64,000 nucleotides of DNA from Arcticimaribacter sp002477625 (GTDB lineage: Bacteria > Bacteroidota > Bacteroidia > Flavobacteriales > Flavobacteriaceae). The notes beneath the pieces were generated by a model. That model was not told the origin of the DNA. It searched no databases and saw only the letters and a list, made by a program, of their open reading frames with translations. A program made the position numbers and the translations under genes. Within the stretch, counting starts at the first letter, position 1. Every line of letters starts with the position of its first letter. The stretch covers positions 682,001-746,000 of the forward strand of contig OX044358.1 in NCBI GenBank assembly GCA_943846665.1, read 5' to 3'. Below are positions 40,861-50,081 of the stretch, piece by piece.

Positions 40861-41724
40861 TTATTCGCCTAATTTAAAGTTAACAACAACAAAGCCAAGC
40901 TGTTTACTCGGTGCATTAGGATCAGAAAACCACTTGTGTAAAAAGGCTGTTTTCTTGGCGGGTTCTAGTAAACAAGGATGGGAGTTCGTGGTACCTTTTA
41001 CTCCCGGTTCTGCTGTAACTACATTTCCGTTTTTATCAACTGTAATACGGACTACAACAACACCTTCTTGATTGCATTCTTGGGTTACTGATCCTTGGTT
41101 CTGAAGGCTTCTTCCATTCAATCCAAAGCCGCTTCCTTTCCCACCGAGTCCTGCAGTACCATAGTAACTACTGGCATACGGACTTCCTTCAACCTTGCCT
41201 TTATCTCCAGGGGCCTGATCGTCTCCCTCACCCTCCTGAGTTTCCCCAGACTTTTCAGGAGCTTTCAATAAATTCGAGAGTACTTGCTTGGTGGATTTTG
41301 AAACCGTTGGTTTGGGAGGTTCTACTTTTTTGACCTCTTCCTGCACCTCTTTAGGCGGAGTTTTTTTTTCTTCTACTTTGGGTTTTGGAGTGGTGTTTGT
41401 CTCCTTTTTCACAACAGGAACAGAAGGCTCTTTTTGGGTTGCTACTTTTGGGGTTTGTATTGCTGCTGCTTTTGGTGTTGCCCTCGGAGTTTCAGTCTTG
41501 GGCTGTACTTTTTGTTGCTCCACTTGTTTGGGCGGAAGTTTCGGCTGCGTATTTCCTTGTCCTTGGTTTGATGTCCCAAAGTTCACTTCCATTCCATAGG
41601 AAATGGGTGGATCAAAATACGAAAGGCCTATCCACGAAAAAAATAGTAAGAGCAACAGCGTAATCATACTCGTGAGTAGCGCTGACTTTTTTTTATGTGG
41701 TGTGTTAAGAAAACCCATGATCAA
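40861..41724 (-). CDS. tonB: TonB-family energy transducer
   Basis: The 287-residue protein has a single N-terminal membrane helix (ALLTSMITLLLLLFFSWIG, about 15-33), a long Pro/Lys/Glu-rich periplasmic spacer (about 60-160, with repeats such as PPKQ, TPKVA, KVEEKKTPP), a Gly-rich stretch (TAGLGGKGSGFGLNG) and a C-terminal TonB-like domain with GVVVVRITVDKNGNVVTAEP. It couples the ExbB/ExbD motor to outer-membrane receptors. Two cysteines flank the C-terminal domain and could form a disulfide. It follows exbD at 3 bases. Start ambiguity between residues 1 and 3 is trivial. Confidence 0.88.
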   Translation of the reverse strand: MIMGFLNTPHKKKSALLTSMITLLLLLFFSWIGLSYFDPPISYGMEVNFGTSNQGQGNTQPKLPPKQVEQQKVQPKTETPRATPKAAAIQTPKVATQKEPSVPVVKKETNTTPKPKVEEKKTPPKEVQEEVKKVEPPKPTVSKSTKQVLSNLLKAPEKSGETQEGEGDDQAPGDKGKVEGSPYASSYYGTAGLGGKGSGFGLNGRSLQNQGSVTQECNQEGVVVVRITVDKNGNVVTAEPGVKGTTNSHPCLLEPAKKTAFLHKWFSDPNAPSKQLGFVVVNFKLGE

Positions 41725-41727
41725 ATA

Positions 41728-42123
41728 TTATTGTGCATCGACAGCTAAAACGATTTTAATTGAATTCTGATTGGCTATCCCCATTACATAAACTACTTCT
41801 TCAATAGGGACGTTTTGCTCTGCACGTAGAACAATTACTCTAGAGTCTGAAGTACTTAAGATGCTCAGTAGTTGGGCTTGCAAACTGCTTTTGGCAACTA
41901 ATCTATCGTCGATATAAAAACGCTTACTCTTATTGATAGTCACCGTAATGGCGCTTCTGTTTTCCGTTTTCCCTTTGGCTTGTGGCAATTTAACCTCAAT
42001 CGTATCAAGTTGTTTGGTCAGCGTAGAAGCAATCATAAAAAAGATGAGCAACAAAAACACAATATCCGTCATAGACGACATATTGAATTCGGGGGTTATT
42101 TTATTTCTTCCTTTGAGATTCAT
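41728..42123 (-). CDS. exbD: Biopolymer transport protein ExbD
   Basis: The 131-residue subunit of the proton-driven ExbB-ExbD motor has the cytoplasmic N-terminus NKITPEFNMSSMTDIVF with the essential Asp at the start of the single membrane helix (LLLIFFMIASTL), followed by a small periplasmic domain ending SIKIVLAVDAQ. Length is typical. Its ATG shares its first base region with the end of exbB (1-base overlap at 42123), so translation is coupled. Confidence 0.93.
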   Translation of the reverse strand: MNLKGRNKITPEFNMSSMTDIVFLLLIFFMIASTLTKQLDTIEVKLPQAKGKTENRSAITVTINKSKRFYIDDRLVAKSSLQAQLLSILSTSDSRVIVLRAEQNVPIEEVVYVMGIANQNSIKIVLAVDAQ

Positions 42124-42806
42124 TAGGCAGCAGGTTCATTAAGTAAATCTAAAAACTCAAAAGAAATGGCTTCCATTTGATACACAACCTTAGAGGTTTT
42201 TGCAACCAAATGATTGAACGTTATGTATCCAATAATTCCAACAATCAATCCCGCTACCGTAGTCGTCATTGCTGTGTACAAGCCATCAGACAATAACTTC
42301 ATGTCTATATTTCCACCAGCATTCGAAATTTCAAAAATCGATAAAATCATTCCGATTACGGTTCCTAAAAATCCCAGCATGGGCGCAGCTCCAGCAATGG
42401 TTGCCAGCACGCTTACGTTTCTTTCTAGCTTATACACTTCTAAACGTCCTGCATTTTCAATGGTGGTATTGATGTCTTCTAGGGGCTTTCCAATTCTGGT
42501 TATTCCTTTAGCAATCAAACGGGCAACAGGAACATCTTCTTTCAAACACAAGGCTTGAGCGGTTTCAATTTTACCTTGGGAAACAAACAACCGGATTTGA
42601 TCCATAAAATTATCGTCAATCTTAAGGGCGGAGCGTATAGCAAACCAGCGTTCAAAATAAATGTAAAGTGCTATTATCAATAATAAAAACAGTAGGCCTA
42701 TAATGAGCTGACCGCCCAAACCTCCGTTTTTAATTAACTCAATAAGAGATAGTGTTTTCTCTGTTCTTAACTCTTCTATTGCTTGTATAAAAAAAGACAT
42801 CTTCAT
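42123..42806 (-). CDS. exbB: MotA/TolQ/ExbB proton channel protein
   Basis: The 227-residue inner-membrane subunit forms the proton channel of the TonB motor. Helix 1 (LIIGLLFLLLIIALYIYFERW, cited by its ends LIIGLL and YFERW) leads to a cytoplasmic stretch and the family-defining pair of helices: LATIAGAAPMLGFLGTVIGM, then GLYTAMTTTVAGLIVGIIGY with the conserved Thr. It starts the exbB-exbD-tonB-folC group, 55 bases after nhaD, with which it may be co-transcribed. Confidence 0.93.
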   Translation of the reverse strand: MKMSFFIQAIEELRTEKTLSLIELIKNGGLGGQLIIGLLFLLLIIALYIYFERWFAIRSALKIDDNFMDQIRLFVSQGKIETAQALCLKEDVPVARLIAKGITRIGKPLEDINTTIENAGRLEVYKLERNVSVLATIAGAAPMLGFLGTVIGMILSIFEISNAGGNIDMKLLSDGLYTAMTTTVAGLIVGIIGYITFNHLVAKTSKVVYQMEAISFEFLDLLNEPAA

Positions 42807-42861
42807 TCTGTTGATATAAGGTTTTAACTAAATAACGATAAAGCTGCCAATTAAGTATAAA

Positions 42862-44190
42862 TTAATCAATAAAACCGCGTAATAATATGAAGGTCGTGGA
42901 GCCAGAAATAAATCCTAGAAAAGCCAACCACGATATGTTTTTGAAGTACCAGAAGAAATCGATCTTTTCCATCCCCATGGCTACTACTCCCGCGGCAGAG
43001 CCTATAATCAGCATACTTCCACCGGTACCAGCAGAAAAAGCGATGAAGTGCCATAAAGGATTATCAATTGATTCAGAAAACATTCCAATACTGGCTGCTA
43101 CTAAGGGTACGTTGTCTATTACGGCCGATCCAATTCCCAATAACATGATCACAATATCCGTATCGGGTATGGCAGTGTTTAGCGTTTCTGCAAAACCAAA
43201 TAACATTCCTAAAGATTCAAGAGCAGCAACTGCCAATAGAATCCCTAAGAAGAAAAGAATACTCGGTAATTCAATTTTTGAAAGTGATTTGTGAACAGGA
43301 CTGTGGCTTGATGCTGCATCACTGTCTCCATCTATAGAGGTTATATTAATTTTAGTTGCGCTAAAAATCTCAGCAAAGGTAGAAACAACTGCCAAGGAGA
43401 ACATCATACCTACATAAGGAGGTAGGTGCGTTATGGTTTTAAAAACCGGTACAAAAACAATTGCAGCAAGACCTAAATACAACATAGTAGAACCGTATTT
43501 ATGGGCTACTTCTTCCTCTTCATTTTCATTGGCTTCTATCTCCCCTTTGAAAGCTGGTAATAATGAGGCAACAAAAACAGGCACTACCACACAAACCACA
43601 GAAGGAATGAATAAATAGGTAATCAATTTCACGGTAGTAACTTTGTTGGCAATCCATAACATGGTGGTGGTCACATCACCAATTGGTGACCAAGCCCCAC
43701 CAGCATTAGCAGATATAATGATGAGTCCTGCAAACCAAAGCCGTGTATTTCGATCTGCAATTACCTTCTGTAAAATCGTTATTAAAACAATCGTTGCAGT
43801 AAGGTTGTCTATGATTGCTGACAATATGAATGCGAGGATGGCAAAAATCCAGAGGAGGGCTTTCTTAGATTTTGTTTTGATGAATGATTTGATGGTAGAA
43901 AATCCATTGAAGTAGTCAATGATCTCAACAATAGTCATAGCACCCAAAAGGAAAATTATAATTTCTGCTGTCTTCCCTAAATGGTGTAATAAAATCTTGT
44001 CTATATGAGTAGGAACCAATTGCTTTAAATTAGTATCTACCTCAAATACAGGCATGTGGTTTAAAGCAATTATTGCCCAGAGTATAGCCATCATAGCTAA
44101 GGCTGGGATTAGTTTATCAATTTTCAACGTATGCTCTAATGTGATTGCCAAATAACCTAAAACAAAAATAGATACTAAAATGATTTCCAT
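42862..44190 (-). CDS. nhaD: Na+/H+ antiporter of the NhaD type
   Basis: The 442-residue inner-membrane protein has about 11-12 helices and belongs to the ion-transporter superfamily branch of NhaD. Recognisable pieces are AIIDNLTATIVLITIL (Asp-Asn in a helix), SANAGGAWSPIGDVTTTMLW and GSAVIDNVPLVAASIGMF, repeated in the second half, then FSAGTGGSMLIIGSAAGVVA. It exports Na+ in exchange for H+, fitting a marine habitat. The gene lies between anmK (93 bases upstream) and exbB, all on one strand. Confidence 0.92.
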   Translation of the reverse strand: MEIILVSIFVLGYLAITLEHTLKIDKLIPALAMMAILWAIIALNHMPVFEVDTNLKQLVPTHIDKILLHHLGKTAEIIIFLLGAMTIVEIIDYFNGFSTIKSFIKTKSKKALLWIFAILAFILSAIIDNLTATIVLITILQKVIADRNTRLWFAGLIIISANAGGAWSPIGDVTTTMLWIANKVTTVKLITYLFIPSVVCVVVPVFVASLLPAFKGEIEANENEEEEVAHKYGSTMLYLGLAAIVFVPVFKTITHLPPYVGMMFSLAVVSTFAEIFSATKINITSIDGDSDAASSHSPVHKSLSKIELPSILFFLGILLAVAALESLGMLFGFAETLNTAIPDTDIVIMLLGIGSAVIDNVPLVAASIGMFSESIDNPLWHFIAFSAGTGGSMLIIGSAAGVVAMGMEKIDFFWYFKNISWLAFLGFISGSTTFILLRGFID

Positions 44191-44283
44191 GGAGATAAGT
44201 ATTGAAGCGCTTTTAAAACTAAAAGATTTGAATTTTTTTGTACAATATTGGGTCTAAAATATAAATTAAATATTAATTAATGC

Positions 44284-45351
44284 TTAATTATATTCAAATA
44301 TAACGCCAGTAGAATGGTTGTGTCGTGCACCCGTGACGGAAGCAAAACAATTATCCTCTCCAAGATGTTTTAAAAGTCCTAAAAATCCAAAAATCATTGC
44401 CTCTTTATAATCGATCATTAAATCATTTGGAATGCATATTTCAGCTGTACTTATCGTCTGAATTTGTTGCATTAAAAAAAGGTTATGAGTCCCACCACCA
44501 CTAAATAATACTTTCCCTGACTTCGGCAATACATTCACAAGTTGCTTGGCTAAGTGTACTGAATAGGTATGCATTAAATCCGTGACTTTCTCTTGATCGC
44601 AAGCATTGAGAATTGGTGTTAACTGGTCCGTTATCCATTCTACTCCTAAAGATTTTGGAAACTCGAGCTTATAATAAGGCAGGGCATTAAGCTCTTCTAA
44701 AAGTGATGGGATCAACAGTCCTTGAGCGGCAATTTTCCCATCAGCATCATAAGGTAAATTCAGTTTTTGCGCGAACGTATTGAAAATTAAGTTGGCGGCA
44801 GCCACATCAAAAGCGATGAGTTGATCTTGTTTCAGCAAGCTGACATTAGCAAAACCACCTAAGTTGACACAAGCCTCATATTCCGAAAAAAGATAGTATT
44901 CTCCCCCGGGAACCAAAGGAGCTCCTTGGCCACCTAGGGCTACATCCTGAACTCTAAAGTCGCAAACCACTGATGTCTTGAGTAGCGAAGACAATTTCTT
45001 TTGATTTCCAATTTGGAATGTAATTCCCTGATCTGGTTTATGGTGTACCGTATGCCCGTGAGAGCAAACTAAATCAATTGTATACCCTGGGTTTTGATTC
45101 CTAAAAAGCTGAATCTCTTCCGCCAAATATGTTGTGTAATCTCGATCCAAGACCGCTAAAGCGTCGACCGCTAAATAACGTGCTTCTTCTAATTTTTTTT
45201 GCCAAGATTTCGAATAGGATTTTGTTGTAGTTGACACGAAACGATACGACCATTTATCGTCGTTTAAACCAAACTCAACCAAAGCCAAATCCAGTCCGTC
45301 AAGAGAGGTCCCAGACATAACTCCTATTACGTAAAAGTGTTCTTTTTTCAT
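44284..45351 (-). CDS. anmK: Anhydro-N-acetylmuramic acid kinase
   Basis: AnmK cleaves and phosphorylates 1,6-anhydro-MurNAc released in murein recycling, giving MurNAc-6-P. The 355-residue protein of the hexokinase/actin-like fold has GVMSGTSLDGLDLALVEF at residues 11-28 with the catalytic Asp, VCSHGHTVHHKPD, VVCDFRVQDVALGGQGAPL, CVNLGGFANVS and VLFSGGGTHNLFLM. Length matches the family. It is the most upstream gene of the minus-strand series running into nhaD; no MurQ gene is nearby. Confidence 0.94.
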   Translation of the reverse strand: MKKEHFYVIGVMSGTSLDGLDLALVEFGLNDDKWSYRFVSTTTKSYSKSWQKKLEEARYLAVDALAVLDRDYTTYLAEEIQLFRNQNPGYTIDLVCSHGHTVHHKPDQGITFQIGNQKKLSSLLKTSVVCDFRVQDVALGGQGAPLVPGGEYYLFSEYEACVNLGGFANVSLLKQDQLIAFDVAAANLIFNTFAQKLNLPYDADGKIAAQGLLIPSLLEELNALPYYKLEFPKSLGVEWITDQLTPILNACDQEKVTDLMHTYSVHLAKQLVNVLPKSGKVLFSGGGTHNLFLMQQIQTISTAEICIPNDLMIDYKEAMIFGFLGLLKHLGEDNCFASVTGARHNHSTGVIFEYN

Positions 45352-45538
45352 CTTGAATTAATTTTCAATTTAGCATAAGCCACGCATTAAACAATAATAA
45401 AGGAGACTGAATTTTGAATTAATCCCAAAAATAGGGAGATAATTTAATGAATTCTAAAAAAAGGGAATGAGAAAATCAATTCTCTTTAACAAAATGATTT
45501 TTTGATGATCCTCATGGCTGGAAGGAATCTAAATGCTT

Positions 45539-45546
45539 TATTTTTG
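45539..45546 (+). promoter_or_regulatory. -7 element upstream of gltB
   Basis: TATTTTTG, exact TAnnTTTG, 23 bases before the gltB ATG, in the 218-base divergent gap with anmK. No TTTG at the expected -33 position. Confidence 0.45.
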
Positions 45547-45569
45547 ATACACTAAAAAACCAACGACAT

Positions 45570-48500
45570 ATGTTACCAGAAAAACAAGGCTTGTATTCAC
45601 CTGACTACGAGCATGACAACTGTGGAGCAGGATTTATCTGCAGCCTCAAAGGAAAGAAAACCAACGACATCATTGGTAAAGCCCTCGATATTCTAGTAAA
45701 ATTAGAACACAGAGGCGCCGTTAGTTCTGATGGCAAAACTGGAGATGGCGCAGGGATTCTAATTGAAATTCCGCATGATTTCATGGTTAAAAATTGTTCT
45801 TTCGAACTTCCAGAGGCCCATCAATACGCAGTTGGGATGGTTTTTTTACCTCAAAAAGAAAATCAACGTGAATTCTGCACCAAGCTATTTGAAGAAGAAA
45901 TTACAAAACAAGGACTATCCATTTTAGGATGGAGAAAGGTTCCTGTAAACCGATCTGTAGTTGGTCGTATCGCGCAACAAACTGAACCCTACGTAGGTCA
46001 AGTTTTTGTTGGAAAAGGCAAGGAAGACCTAACGGATCACGAATTCAATGTAAAATTATTCCTTGCTCGAAAAATTACAGAGCATAAGATCATAGCATCA
46101 AAACTTTCTCAAAGTAAGTACTTTTATTTTCCAAGTCTCTCTACACATACACTCATATACAAAGGATTGTTGGTTCCTGAAGATATTGAAGCATACTACC
46201 TAGACTTATCAGAACCCCTAGTTGTGACTCGTTTGGCCTTAGTTCACCAACGTTTTTCTACTAATACCTTCCCAACATGGGATTTGGCACAGCCTTTTCG
46301 ATATATGTGTCACAATGGAGAAATCAACACCTTTAGAGGGAATGCAAGTCGTATGCAAATCCGTGAGGAGCTTTTTGAGAGCGATTTGATTGGTGCAGAA
46401 ATTAAAGAAACACTACCCGTCATATTAAAAGGAAAGTCGGATTCTGCATCCATGGATATGGTTGTAGAATTACTGTTGGCTACTGGAAGGTCACTCCCAG
46501 AAGTAATGATGATGTTGGTTCCCGAAGCTTGGGAAAAGCACAAGTCTATGGATCCGCTTAAAAAAGCATTTTACCAATACAACTCTTGTTTAATGGAGCC
46601 TTGGGATGGTCCTGCTTCTATACCCTTTACTGATGGTAAATACATCGGAGCCTTATTGGATCGTAACGGCTTACGCCCATCTCGATATACCGTAACAAAA
46701 GACGGCTACGTTGTAATGTCATCTGAAGCTGGAGTTCTGGATATCGAACCTGCTAATGTAGAAAAACACGGGCGTCTGATGCCCGGAAGAATGTTCCTCG
46801 TAAACATGGACGAAGGTCGTATCATCGAAGACGAAGAAATTAAAAATCAAGTTGTTTCTGAACGCCCCTATCAAGAATGGTTAGACAAAAATTTACTGAA
46901 ACTTTCTGAAGTTCCTTATACAGGAAATCATGTCACCGTAGAGTCTGAAGATTTTGACACACGTCTTCGGATTTTTGGATATACCCAAGAAGATTTTAAA
47001 ACCCTAATTCTCCCCATGAGTATTCAAGGGAAGGAAGCAATTGGCTCTATGGGAACGGATACGCCTTTGGCTGTACTATCGGATCGTCCGCAATTATTAT
47101 ACAACTACTTCAAACAGCTTTTTGCTCAGGTTACCAATCCGCCCTTGGATGGAATTCGAGAAGAAATTGTTACAGACACTTCACTATCTATAGGAAGCGA
47201 AGTCAATCTTTTTGATGTTTCCGAAGATCACGCAAAAAAATTGAGCATTCAAAACCCAGTCATCTCCAATGAAGATTTAGATAAAATCAAATACATTGAA
47301 CATGCAGATTATAAATCAATTTCTATCTCCACACTTTATGCTATTGACAAAGGCGTAAACGGGTTAGAGAATGCCTTAGAAAACATCATTACCGAAATTG
47401 AAAAAGCAGTTGAGACCGGTGTCAATATTGTTATTCTATCCGATCGTGGTGTTGCAGCAAATCTGGCACCAATTCCAATGTTATTGGCCTGTGCTCACAC
47501 ACATAATTCGTTTAAGCGACTTAAAAAGAGATCCAGATTCGGAATTGTAATTGAATCCGCTGAACCTCGAGAGCCGCACCACTTTTCATGTTTATTTGGA
47601 TACGGCGCAAGTGCAATTAACCCCTATATGGTTAATGAAATTATTGCCGACCAAGTTCAATTAGAAAACATAAAAGGAATTGACGCAGATAATGCGATTC
47701 AAAATTTCAATAAAGCCATCGCAACTGGTATTGTCAAAGTGATGAACAAAATTGGAATCTCAACTTTAAAATCCTATCGAGGAGCTCAGATTTTTGAAGC
47801 CCTCGGACTCAGCGAACAACTTGTCGACAGCTACTTCTGTAATACGGCTACTCGTATTGAAGGAATAGGTCTGTATGAAATTGAAAAAGAAATATCACGT
47901 CGCCATAAAAAAGCATTTGACCTTGACGGTCTATCTGGATTGGATTTAGAAATTGGTGGGGAATACCGCTGGAGAAGAAACGGGGAGGCACATATGCTAA
48001 ACCCAACAACAATTGCTAAACTTCAGCAAGCCGTAAACCAAAACAACTTTGAAAGTTATGAGGTTTACTCGAAAATGGTAAATGAACAAACCGAAAAGCT
48101 GATGACCCTAAGAGGGTTGTTCGAGTTTTCTAGCTTTGATCCTATTCCAATTGAAGAGGTTGAGCCTTGGACTGAAATCGTAAAAAGATTCAAAACAGGT
48201 GCCATGTCCTTGGGATCAATCAGTGCAGAAGCACACGAAAACCTAGCCATTGCAATGAATCGTATTGGTGGGAAAAGTAATTCTGGAGAAGGTGGAGAAG
48301 ATGCTCAGCGTTTCCAACCCGACAATAATGGTAACTGGAGAAACAGTGCCATCAAACAGGTTGCATCTGGACGTTTTGGCGTAACTAGTCACTACTTGAG
48401 TTCTGCTAAAGAAATACAAATTAAAATGGCACAAGGAGCCAAACCTGGAGAAGGTGGTCAATTACCTGGCCCCAAGGTCAATCCTTATATTGCTTCGGTA

Positions 48501-50078
48501 CGTAATTCAACACCCTATGTAGGGTTAATTTCACCACCTCCGCATCACGATATATATTCAATCGAAGATTTAGCTCAACTGATTTTTGATTTAAAAAATG
48601 CGAATCGCGAAGCTAGAGTAAATGTGAAATTAGTTTCTGAAGTTGGAGTGGGAACAATTGCAGCTGGGGTAGCTAAAGCCAAAGCAGACGTAATTTTAAT
48701 CTCTGGATTCGATGGAGGAACAGGAGCCTCTCCCCTTACCTCGCTAAAACACGCTGGACTTCCTTGGGAATTAGGAATCGCTGAGGCACAACAAACGCTG
48801 GTTATGAATGACCTTCGTAACCGAATTGTTTTGGAATGTGACGGCCAAATGAAAACCGGACGGGATGTAGCCATTGCCTGTTTACTTGGTGCTGAAGAAT
48901 TCGGATTCTCTACGGCTCCGCTTGTAGCTTCGGGTTGTATTATGATGCGTGCATGTCATCTAAACACTTGTCCCGTTGGAATTGCAACACAAGACCCCGA
49001 ATTGAGAAAGAATTTCAAAGGAAAACCAGAACACGTAATCAACTTCATGTACTTTGTTGCTGAAGAATTGAGGGCGATTATGGCACAACTTGGATTCCGA
49101 AGTATTGATGAAATGGTTGGACAATCGCAAAAAATCAATATGAAAAAAGCGGTTGAACATTACAAAGCTCAGGGTATTGATCTTTCAAAAATTCTATACA
49201 AGCCAGAAGTTGAAGCAGAAGTAAAACTTCACAACACTCAAAAACAAGATCACGGACTCGAAAATGTCCTTGATTTCAAAATAATTGAAGCGGCTCACCC
49301 TGCAATCTACAGAAAGGAACAACAGCATTTGAATTTTTCTATTTGCAATACCGACCGAACCGTTGGAGCAATTTTGAGCAATGAGATTTCAAAAATGCAC
49401 GGGGCACCCGGTTTACCTGAAGATACCCTAAGCTTGAAATTTACGGGAACTGCTGGACAGAGTTTTGGTGCATTTGCTGCTAAAGGCTTGTTTATGAAAG
49501 TATCTGGAACTTGTAATGACTACTTTGGAAAAGGGCTTTCAGGAGGAAAACTAATTGCTCAAGTACCCGAAGAAGCAACCTTCAAAGCTGATGAAAACAT
49601 CATCATCGGAAACGTTGCTCTCTATGGTGCAGTAACAGGTGAAGCCTACATCAACGGAATCGCAGGAGAACGTTTTTGTGTTCGAAACTCTGGTGCAACT
49701 GCGGTTGTAGAGGGAATTGGAGATCACGGCTGTGAGTATATGACTGGAGGTATCGCTTTAATCCTTGGAGAAACAGGACGTAACTTTGCTGCTGGTATGA
49801 GTGGAGGGATTGCATATCTATACAGTGCTGATGGGATTTTTGACGAAAAGAAATTCAATTTAGAAATGGTTGAACTCGAAGATCTAACCAATCAAGACAA
49901 AGAAACGGTTCAAGGTTTACTACAAAACCATTCGGACTATACAAACAGCTCTAAAGCTGCTCATATCTTAAACGATTGGCCAGACAGTTCGAAGAACTTC
50001 ATTAAAGTAATGCCAACCGATTATAAGAATGCACTAGCAATGCTCGCTGCTGAGGAAGAAAATAAACTAAACGCTTAA
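45570..50078 (+). CDS. gltB: Glutamate synthase (NADPH/Fd-type), large subunit
   Basis: GltB makes two glutamates from glutamine and 2-oxoglutarate. The 1502-residue protein has an N-terminal glutaminase domain with nucleophile Cys18 in HDNCGAGF, exposed after removal of a 17-residue propeptide; the FMN synthase domain with GGKSNSGEGGEDAQRF and AKPGEGGQLPGPKVNPYIA; the 3Fe-4S cysteines in CIMMRACHLNTCPVG; and a C-terminal Gly-rich beta-helix (GTAGQSFGAFAAKGL, GDHGCEYMTGG). Length is normal. gltD follows three bases after the stop. Electron donor specificity is set by GltD. Confidence 0.97.
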   Translation: MLPEKQGLYSPDYEHDNCGAGFICSLKGKKTNDIIGKALDILVKLEHRGAVSSDGKTGDGAGILIEIPHDFMVKNCSFELPEAHQYAVGMVFLPQKENQREFCTKLFEEEITKQGLSILGWRKVPVNRSVVGRIAQQTEPYVGQVFVGKGKEDLTDHEFNVKLFLARKITEHKIIASKLSQSKYFYFPSLSTHTLIYKGLLVPEDIEAYYLDLSEPLVVTRLALVHQRFSTNTFPTWDLAQPFRYMCHNGEINTFRGNASRMQIREELFESDLIGAEIKETLPVILKGKSDSASMDMVVELLLATGRSLPEVMMMLVPEAWEKHKSMDPLKKAFYQYNSCLMEPWDGPASIPFTDGKYIGALLDRNGLRPSRYTVTKDGYVVMSSEAGVLDIEPANVEKHGRLMPGRMFLVNMDEGRIIEDEEIKNQVVSERPYQEWLDKNLLKLSEVPYTGNHVTVESEDFDTRLRIFGYTQEDFKTLILPMSIQGKEAIGSMGTDTPLAVLSDRPQLLYNYFKQLFAQVTNPPLDGIREEIVTDTSLSIGSEVNLFDVSEDHAKKLSIQNPVISNEDLDKIKYIEHADYKSISISTLYAIDKGVNGLENALENIITEIEKAVETGVNIVILSDRGVAANLAPIPMLLACAHTHNSFKRLKKRSRFGIVIESAEPREPHHFSCLFGYGASAINPYMVNEIIADQVQLENIKGIDADNAIQNFNKAIATGIVKVMNKIGISTLKSYRGAQIFEALGLSEQLVDSYFCNTATRIEGIGLYEIEKEISRRHKKAFDLDGLSGLDLEIGGEYRWRRNGEAHMLNPTTIAKLQQAVNQNNFESYEVYSKMVNEQTEKLMTLRGLFEFSSFDPIPIEEVEPWTEIVKRFKTGAMSLGSISAEAHENLAIAMNRIGGKSNSGEGGEDAQRFQPDNNGNWRNSAIKQVASGRFGVTSHYLSSAKEIQIKMAQGAKPGEGGQLPGPKVNPYIASVRNSTPYVGLISPPPHHDIYSIEDLAQLIFDLKNANREARVNVKLVSEVGVGTIAAGVAKAKADVILISGFDGGTGASPLTSLKHAGLPWELGIAEAQQTLVMNDLRNRIVLECDGQMKTGRDVAIACLLGAEEFGFSTAPLVASGCIMMRACHLNTCPVGIATQDPELRKNFKGKPEHVINFMYFVAEELRAIMAQLGFRSIDEMVGQSQKINMKKAVEHYKAQGIDLSKILYKPEVEAEVKLHNTQKQDHGLENVLDFKIIEAAHPAIYRKEQQHLNFSICNTDRTVGAILSNEISKMHGAPGLPEDTLSLKFTGTAGQSFGAFAAKGLFMKVSGTCNDYFGKGLSGGKLIAQVPEEATFKADENIIIGNVALYGAVTGEAYINGIAGERFCVRNSGATAVVEGIGDHGCEYMTGGIALILGETGRNFAAGMSGGIAYLYSADGIFDEKKFNLEMVELEDLTNQDKETVQGLLQNHSDYTNSSKAAHILNDWPDSSKNFIKVMPTDYKNALAMLAAEEENKLNA

Positions 50079-50081
50079 GTC

